A stretch of 64,000 nt of DNA, taken from NCBI RefSeq assembly GCF_001522545.3, contig NC_031770.1:110428314-110492313 (forward strand), in the 5' to 3' direction. The position numbers and the translations under genes were made by a program. The stretch comes from Parus major. Lineage: Eukaryota > Chordata > Aves > Passeriformes > Paridae. This document shows, one piece after another, positions 57,239-64,000 of this stretch. The notes below the pieces were generated by a model. It was not told the DNA's origin. It made no database searches and worked only from the letters and a program-made list of their open reading frames with translations. Within the stretch, counting starts at the first letter, position 1, and each line of letters opens with the position of its first letter.

Positions 57239-58884
57239 AAGACCTCTCTGTGCCTCCAAACCATTCTCAAACAGTTGTAACTTTGCACCAAAGCTAAAGG
57301 AAATGTGTATGAACCTTATCATTTATTAACCATGCCTAAATCTTTGATTTCCAGGAAATACTCAGGAGCTGTTCACAGGTACCTCTGGAATCCAGAAAGC
57401 TGCCTTGGATAGAGTCAGGTTTGTTCCTGAAATTTGGAGACCAATAGAACTTGAAAGCACAGTCAGATTGCTATGGCCATTCACACATTGAAAACTTGCA
57501 GTTTGGATTTATAACCAGAGCTTGTTTCTCATTGTAAGCCTGGAAATAAGGAATGCTGGAACTGGGCACTGCCACAAGCAGTTTTATGGGAGATCTGAAA
57601 CACTCAGCGTGACTTTTGGCATTTTAATGTCACTCAGAGCTGTCAGAAGAGATGGGTAAGCCTGGAAGTGGTGGAATGAGAAGAAGGATTCACCATCCTG
57701 GTGTCCTGTTCTGATACTTCTTCGGCCACAGCAAACTTGACAGCACAACCCTGAACACCAAGCCAGTTATCCTGGCAGAATCCAGCATCCAAATCCATGA
57801 GCTGCTCATTTCATCCAGGCCTGGCTGGGTTTCATCAGTGTAAATCTAAAACATCCCATTGGCTGCTCTGCTGAAGAAAATGGGTACATTTTTATATTGT
57901 CTCAGCTCAGCAGAGTTGCTTAACATGGTCTGAGGAACATTGTCAAGATGCAGATGTTAATAGGGAAAAGAATTTCCTTAAGCTGCCTTTATTGTGCAGT
58001 GGAGGAAGCACCCAGACCACATGGATAGTTTGGTTGCAGCTCAACTCCTCCTTTTTTAAGATCTCTTGGTTTCCAAAGCACCTTTTTTTTTTTTTCCCTG
58101 CCCTCAGGACATGCTCATTCACTGCAGCAAAATGAAGTTTCACTTCTTGTATGGGAGAACAAGATGCCTTTCCCTGGATTTCACATGCCAGGGGCTCTAA
58201 CCCTTGTTGCATCTCCTTTTCAGGCTGTACAATTATTATTCACCATAATCTGTCTGTCCCTGGCTTCCTTAAATGAAATACCACCAAATACCATCAGTTC
58301 TTGTCAAACTGGGAGGAAACTCCATGCTTGAGGTGAAAAAATTATCTTCTCAGTGGAAGAAGACAGTAAAATAATGTTTTATGTTAAACTGATGCATCCC
58401 TCCCGATTTCTTGCTCGCCACAAGTCAGATTTTTTATTATTAATTTTGTTATTAGAATCCAAAAGCCTGATTGTTTCCAGTTATTATTTTTTAACTCTTA
58501 ACCCAACTAAACTTTACAGCCTCTCTGGGATTTCAGTTTAAAAAGGTGCTAGTGAAGGAATAAGGTTTCCTTCTCCAGATACTGCTGGGCTTGTTTGTTT
58601 GTTCCCTCTGTGAATTTTCATGTTTCTGTGTGCTGATTCTTGTGGGTGCTTGGCCACATTCCAGTGTCAGTTACAGGAAGAATAAAACCAGCAATAAAGC
58701 TTTAAATTTGTGCTGTTGCTCCTGTTAAATTCAGGATACCCAAGACTTAAATCTGGCTCAGATGAAAGTATCAGCTACCAATGGAAGATTCTCCATTTCT
58801 GAAATAAATACACGGCACTTTATCCCGGGAAATGTGGAATTTTAATGTGCCCCAAGCTCTGCATGTGGTTGTAGGAGGGGAAAA

Positions 58885-58918
58885 TCATAATAAATAAATA
58901 ATCATAAATCATAAATTG
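58885..58918. repeat. AT-rich (AAATAAT/AAATCAT) short repeat
   Basis: Alternating ATAAATAAAT and ATCATAAATC units over about 34 bases. Confidence 0.7.
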
Positions 58919-59169
58919 CTTGGATTTGACAGAGGCAATTTATTTAATTGCTCTGCTCTGTGTTTGTGGTCAGCATTACTCAATGAAAAGCTCTTCTTAC
59001 CAGATCCTGTCCAGTGACATGGATGATTCGAACAAGAGGAACATGTTTCAGAGTAATAAATTACATATAGATATTTTGGTTTGTTTGTTTCTAGTGGGTT
59101 TTGAGTTCGGTTTTAACCCAACTCCGGGTTTGGCAAAAAGGCCTTTTTTAGAAAGCACAAGAAAAAGAA

Positions 59170-59177
59170 TTACGTCA
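59170..59177 (+). promoter_or_regulatory. TTACGTCA bZIP/CRE-type site
   Basis: A TTACGTCA octamer just before a CpG-rich patch (59205-59392). Such sites bind CREB/ATF family factors; function here is not shown. Confidence 0.25.
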
Positions 59178-59204
59178 GTGCCCAGATGGTGGAATTAGCA
59201 GAAT

Positions 59205-59392
59205 GCGAGCACAAAGGAACGACTCGGTTTCATTTCCGCGAAAATCAGACTTTCAAACTCCGAGGCCTTTTGTTATAAATTCGTCCATTGTACTCACAGA
59301 ATGAGGTGGCTTCCAGTGAAATTACCTGGACACCAAGGAAAATGAGATTCCCTGCGCTGCCGTCGCTCCCGAACGGCGAACGACGCACGCGC
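59205..59392. promoter_or_regulatory. Short CpG-rich patch, candidate regulatory element
   Basis: CpG-containing blocks (CATTTCCGCGAAAA, GCTGCCGTCGCTCC, ACGGCGAACGACGCACGCGC) stand out in AT-rich surroundings. A CCATTGT SOX-type site lies at 59285-59291. No ORF or repeat explains it. Regulatory role is inference only. Confidence 0.3.
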
Positions 59393-59897
59393 AACAAAGA
59401 TATTAAAATGTTTTCAGTTTTGGTAACCCCGGGTCAGCAGTGACTGAAGGAAATTTTCCTTTTTGCTTTGGGAACATTCCAACACTGGTTTCTCCTGAGT
59501 TGTTCCATTCTTTGCAGGGATAGGGCTGTTCTTGGCTTTGAGGCTCGGAATTTGCTGCGGGATCCACGGCCAGGGAGGTGATTGGCAAGTGCAGTGTTAG
59601 AGCAGCAATAACAGAGGTGGAATTGTGCTTGTAAACACCTGCAGGCACCAAACTACCCTGGGAAGTAGAGACTGTGGAAAAATAGTCCTGGTACCGTTGT
59701 TGGACCCAAATCTGCGTGAACTTTGGAGTTTTGTCTGACTGTGGAGCTTTCCTTGGAGCCAGGGGTGGGAGATGGCACAGGAGCACCCCAGGTGAGGGCC
59801 CAGACATGTGGTAAAGGCAGAATTCCTTGAATTTCCTCCCAGGATGTTCCAGCTCTCATGCTTCACACACAGCCAGCTTAAAGCAGAGGCAGAATTG

Positions 59898-60008
59898 CAG
59901 AACCATGGAATCACTGAGGTTGGAAAACCCCTCTAAAACCATCCAGTCCAACAATTCCCTCAGCACAGCCAAGGCCACCACTGACCCATGTCCCCAAGTG
60001 CCCCTTAG
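59898..60008 (-). mobile_element. CR1 LINE tail fragment
   Basis: GCAGAACCATGGAATCACTG, ACCATCCAGTCCAACAATTC and GACCCATGTCCCCAAGTGCC in reverse orientation. It faces the + copy at 60136-60364. Confidence 0.88.
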
Positions 60009-60135
60009 TAACTACCAGGGGTTTTAAAGCACAGATGCAAGGCACCATTAAAGATTTCAGAATTTCAGAATGGTTGTGTTTAGGTGAATTTGAGTCCATT
60101 GAGATGCAGCTGCTTTGTGACTTTTGTGAATTTAA

Positions 60136-60364
60136 GGAAGTTCAGGTTGGACATGAGGAGGGATTTCTCCATGGAAGGGGTGCTCAGGCATCAGAAGGGG
60201 CTTCCCAGGGCAGTGGAGGAGTCCCCATCCCTGCAGGGATTTCCAAGCCCTGTGGATGTGGCACTGGGGACACGGGTCAGAGGTGGCCTTGGCAGTGCTG
60301 GGGAATGGTTGGACTCGATGTTCTCTCAGGGATTTTCCACCCTAAACCCTTCTGTGGCTCCATG
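60136..60364 (+). mobile_element. CR1 LINE 3' end fragment
   Basis: AGTTCAGGTTGGACATGAGG, CTTCCCAGGGCAGTGGAGGA, CCTGTGGATGTGGCACTGGG and TTTTCCACCCTAAACCCTTC. Confidence 0.9.
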
Positions 60365-60559
60365 AAGCGTTTGGGGACAGCTCAGCATCGTGTCCATGGC
60401 TGCAGTTCTCCTTTCAGCTGCCCTGGTGCTCTCTGCCTGCAGCTCCTCAGCTCTCAGCAAGGACAATTAGCTGCATTCATCAGCGTAATTAACCAATTTT
60501 CTCCTGTTTAAACACACGAGACCGAAGCTGTTGCAGCATCCACCTTCAAACGGCACAAT

Positions 60560-60567
60560 TTACGTCA
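60560..60567 (+). promoter_or_regulatory. TTACGTCA bZIP/CRE-type site
   Basis: A second TTACGTCA, in the context AATTTACGTCACGAAACC, within a small CpG-containing patch (60525-60600). Confidence 0.25.
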
Positions 60568-61578
60568 CGAAACCTCCGGACCTGCCAACACCGAGGGGAG
60601 GAAGGAAGCTCCAAGAAGAGAGGGAAACCACACAAAGTATTGGAAACACCGCCCAGCATCACACCTGGCTGGAAAAAAAGATCTGGGAATAGTGTATCCT
60701 GCTGGATATGGGGTGAGGATTGTGGCCATCCAAAGCCATCCTTTGCCTAATTCCCCCTCAGTCCCAGGCAGGGACCCCTAGGAAAGGTCAGAGCTCAGAG
60801 AACACGGGACAATAACCAAGGCTTTTCTTTCTCTACCTGTTCCATCCCGGGATAAATCAATTTTTTTCTTGGATCAGCAAACTTTTAGTGATGTGGGACT
60901 GGGGAATGCAGTACAAATACACAGGTTTGTGGTGGCAGAAGTGGGAATATCGTAAAACAAATTGAAGCTCCCATTTCTCAGCCAAAATCTGCTTCTGAAT
61001 CACTCAAATACATTTTTCTCTTGTCTTTATCCATCTTTATAAATTTAAAGGTGTGAGAGAGAAACTCTTCTTAGTTCCTTTTAACCTAAAGGCACTAAAA
61101 TATATATTTTTGTAACCTTAAAACTGCATTTTAAATGTTGTAAGAGCAGAAATTTTCAGCACCATGCTGAAAAATTTAGCATTTGGGGTGGGGGGGGGGA
61201 AGTTCTCTGCATTTTCCTGTTTAATGGGAAAGCTCTGGGGTTTTTTACCTAGAAAATAACTGGTCCAGGTGGCAATCCCTGGGGAAAACCTGGTGGAATC
61301 AGGGAGGATGGGCGGTGCACAGAGTTGGGAACTGCAGCACTGGGGGAATCTTCTGCTGGGAACCCCCAGCTCTCTCTGCAAAAAACTTCCCTTGGGAGCC
61401 AAGAGTTTCATCAATAATTAAGGAAGATGTGAATATTGAGCTAATTTAGGATTTGCACTTTCTCACATATTTTAATGTCCCTGAAGGTTGGTGGGGTGTG
61501 AGGTGAGGGAGGGGGGGGGAGTGAAAATAAACTCTCCCTTTGCAGGAGTAAAATTCCAGATGTCAGATCCACCCCCCC

Positions 61579-61599
61579 AAAAAAAAAAAAAAAAAAAAA
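61579..61599. repeat. A run, 21 bases, after C run
   Basis: CCCCCCC followed by 21 A residues. No transposon body with a matching tail is recognised beside it. Confidence 0.9.
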
Positions 61600-61871
61600 G
61601 AGAGAAATATTTTTAAAGAGATGGTCCTTCCACGTAGGGTTCAGCCACTCATTTTCTGCCTGGCCCTTGGGAGTTGTTGCCACTGTTCCCCATCCGTGAA
61701 AATGGGGGAGAACAAAGCTTGCTTTCCCCCCTTTGTCTGCTCCGTCTATTTTCGCTCGCGGCTTTTCGCCGTAATTTCCCCGTTCCCAAAGCCCTGGGAG
61801 AGCTCTGCTGCTTCCTGTGCCCCAGATACAGGTGAAGCCTCGCAGCAGAGCGGGGAAGGTGAGCACACAAG

Positions 61872-61904
61872 AATAAAAAAAAATAAAAAATAAAAAAATA
61901 AAAG
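61872..61904. repeat. A-rich (AAAAAAT)n repeat
   Basis: Four runs of 4-9 A separated by single T residues. Confidence 0.85.
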
Positions 61905-63035
61905 GTAATCCCGAGGTTTTTCCAGACTAATTACCCCGAGCCGGTGGCAATTAAGAGGTGGCATTTTCACATGGCCCCAGCCTCCTTTATGTAACGTGGG
62001 AGCTTCCAACAGGACAGGTTTGACCAGCATTTTAGGCAGGGTGCAGAATTAAACCCTCCTTACTAATGCCATCAGAATGCCAGGTGCTGCAGCAGAGGGG
62101 GAGAAGGGAAAAAGAAAAAAGTGGTTATTAATAATAGTAGCAGTGTTTGCACTTAAAATTCTGTGTGGGGGCCCTGGGAAGGGAGGAAATCCAAAGGAGG
62201 AATATTCTGCCGGATTTCTTTGTGCTGTAACCACACGGGAGCCCCAGATCGTGTCTCAGGAGGTGCTGAAAAGCCACGAGTTGACCCCTGTGGTACCTTT
62301 GGGAGGTCAAATATTACTCCCAGGATGTGGAGGGAATAATGAGGATCAGGAACACCCAGAGAGGAGCTCCCAGAGCTTCCAGGCTTCGGCAGCAGAGGCA
62401 GGAGGTGGGTGCAGGTCCTGTCCTTGCTCAGGGTTTTATCCTCTCCCAAACCTTTCCACCCATCCTGTAAAATGTGGAAACGCAGGGCAAGGTGGAAGCA
62501 GTCCTGTAAAAGGGATCAAGTGGAATTCATCCATCGCTTTCCTTTTCCCAGGAAGGGAAATTCTGCTGCTGCTACTAAAAATTACTGGCCTCTGGGGCCT
62601 TGACAGAGGCTGTATTTATATTCATGATATCCAGGTCCTGAGCATCCTGAGGGTTAAAAAGTACCAGCGAGACATGCAATATGTTCACCATACCCAAAGT
62701 ACCACCCTACTCAAAATGAAACCTTGCAATGCCAGGCAGCCTCTTTTTCAGGGCACTTCCACCCTTCCTAAAGGAAACTAAACAAAATTAAGGATGTTCC
62801 AGGTTTTCTCCCCAAATTCTCGCTGCCAATCTCCGCAGCAGCTCCAGCCTGCAAAAAATGCACCCGGGAGACCTGTGCAGGGCAGGGTGGAGAGTTTGGC
62901 ATCCTCCCTCCCTGCCCCATCCCGGCACTCGAAGGCGTGAGACAGGGCTTTGGGAGAGATCTGGAGCTGCTGGGACAGAACAAGCTGTCCCCAGGAGCGT
63001 GCCCGGCTCCAAACCCCTGATAAAAGGCAGCTCCT

Positions 63036-63064
63036 CTGTGTGTGTGTGTGTGTTTGTGTGTGTG
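63036..63064. repeat. (TG)n microsatellite
   Basis: About 14 TG dinucleotides with one TTTG interruption. Confidence 0.95.
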
Positions 63065-64000
63065 AAGGGTTTATAAATCTGTCCCGAGACCAGGAAATCT
63101 CCTGCGCCTTTTAGATTTAAGAGAAGTTGCCTTCCTGTTGTATTCCCAGATAACGCAGTTCTGATGGAGCCCACTTGTAAATAGCTTAATAGATTTAATC
63201 AGTTCCTTTGGAAAATGTTGTTGCTTCCGCAGGGTTTTAGTTCGGTCCCGGGGAAAAGCTCGGGGAGGGCAGCTGCTGCTTCTTCTGCCAGTGAAGTTGT
63301 CAGATTCCAGCTCTCCTGACCCCAAAATCGCTGGAATCAAGAAACCAGAGCCATCTCCCTGCCTGTGCAGAGGGAAGGGAGAGACCAGGAAGCCCAGGCG
63401 GATCCTGCCCGGCTCACATTTACATGAGCTCTCTCCATCACTCCTAATCTGACAAGAGTCAATAGGAACACCCAGGCACGTGGGAAACCTGCCCGAGCTC
63501 CCCGGCCTGGCATCCGCGCCGGGGTTTTTCCCCCTGCCTTGGGGTCAGATGGGGCAGCCTCGGGCAGCCCCAGGAAACGCCGGCACCTCCCGCACCCCTT
63601 CCCGCTGCTTTTCCGGCAGCGAGGAGAGGAAGCCCACCGTCAGTCAAACTGGAGCCGCTGCAGCCCCAAAATCGTAATAGGGTCAAAATCATAAAGGAAT
63701 CCAACCACCCAATACATTCCCCAGGGCAGGTTGCAGGGATGAGCCGGGAAAGGGCAGCCAGTGGGGGATTTTCGGTGCCATCACCTTCCTGGACATCCTT
63801 TGTCCTAGTGAGAGGAATGCTGCCTTGGTGACTTTCCCAGCCCAGTGAACACCCAGCTGGGGTTAGTGGGGAGCACCACTGTGTGGCTTTGGGACTTCCA
63901 TCCCGCCCAGCCTTTCTGGGACTCCATAAAATGCAGCAGCGAGGAACAGATCCTTTGTCTCCCAGGGTCCAGAGATGGGCGGCGGGGACCGACTGGGGAT

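Larger units (their letters stand above)
1..57258 (+). other. PINX1: PINX1 gene, exons 2-7 and introns (5' end outside window)
   Basis: Six exons on the + strand join into one frame that reads as PINX1. PINX1 is a nucleolar G-patch protein that, in human, binds TRF1 and the telomerase catalytic subunit and assists rRNA processing. All borders are GT..AG and the phases fit: 0 after exon 2, 0 after exon 3, 1 after exon 4, 1 after exon 5, 0 after exon 6. Coding sequence in the window is 1052 bp. Exon 2 begins with two bases that complete a Pro codon, so exon 1 must supply a start and end in phase 1; known vertebrate orthologues have about seven residues there, giving about 356 in total. No exon 1 or CpG-island promoter is visible in 1-2906, so the promoter lies upstream of the window. 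The 3' limit given is the later of two candidate poly(A) sites. Confidence 0.95.
56654..57258 (+). other. PINX1: PINX1 3' UTR (to later candidate poly(A) site)
   Basis: This is the sequence between the PINX1 stop and candidate polyadenylation signals. It contains a 17-bp tandem repeat (56755-56856) and then unique sequence. Two possible ends exist: after about 57015 or after about 57238. Which one is used cannot be told from sequence alone. Confidence 0.6.
57259..64000. other. Region downstream of PINX1, no confirmed gene
   Basis: It contains an inverted pair of CR1 fragments (59898-60008 and 60136-60364), short CpG-rich patches near 59.2-59.4, 60.55, 61.75 and 63.5 kb, two TTACGTCA sites, A-rich tracts near 61.58 and 61.87 kb and a (TG)n at 63036-63064. 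57259-59160 looks like ordinary unique sequence. In human, SOX7 lies downstream of PINX1 on the same strand, so this may be the interval leading to SOX7, but no SOX HMG-box coding sequence is seen here. Confidence 0.6.

Noticed and set aside
63951..64000. CCCAGGGTCCAGAGATGGGCGGCGG as start of a coding exon
   Set aside because: Only about 30 bases follow the ATG; nothing identifies a gene, and the known SOX7 N-terminus is not matched.

Overview
This is vertebrate, almost certainly bird, nuclear DNA. It carries one protein-coding gene whose short exons are separated by introns with GT..AG borders. It also carries about forty copies of the avian LINE CR1, in several subfamilies and both orientations, most of them 3'-end fragments. 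A passerine or other neoavian source is my inference from the CR1 variants, not something I could test.

The gene is PINX1 (G-patch protein, PIN2/TERF1-interacting telomerase inhibitor and nucleolar rRNA-processing factor) on the + strand. Exon 1, expected to encode about seven residues, lies before the window. Exons 2 to 7 are at 2907-3016, 4790-4882, 5212-5290, 8969-9061, 11591-11667 and 56054-56653 (stop). All reading phases join correctly. With a short exon 1 the protein would be about 356 residues: an N-terminal G-patch (about 26-72), a conserved middle, a QEYFAQRM block, and a long Lys/Glu-rich tail. The F-x-L-x-P TRF1-docking motif described in human PINX1 is not present in any exon seen here. 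The 3' UTR holds six copies of a 17-bp repeat and ends near AATAAA signals at about 57.0 kb or 57.24 kb.

Layout: 1-2906 is intron 1 (partial). 3017-11590 holds introns 2 to 5. 11668-56053 is a 44.4-kb intron 6 containing most of the repeats: CR1 copies, a probable solo retroviral LTR on the - strand at about 37.86-38.43 kb, MIR-like SINE fossils, two tandem duplications near 34 kb, and microsatellites. From about 57.3 kb to the end I see no confirmed gene. In that stretch there are short CpG-rich patches, two TTACGTCA sites and one long non-repeat ORF (62077-62781). In human, SOX7 follows PINX1 on the same strand, so this is plausibly the PINX1-SOX7 interval; no HMG-box sequence is visible here.

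I found no RNA gene, CRISPR array, operon or novel multi-gene system. The observations most worth checking are the missing TRF1-docking motif, the CpG/CRE patches downstream of PINX1, the long downstream ORF, and the antisense LTR.
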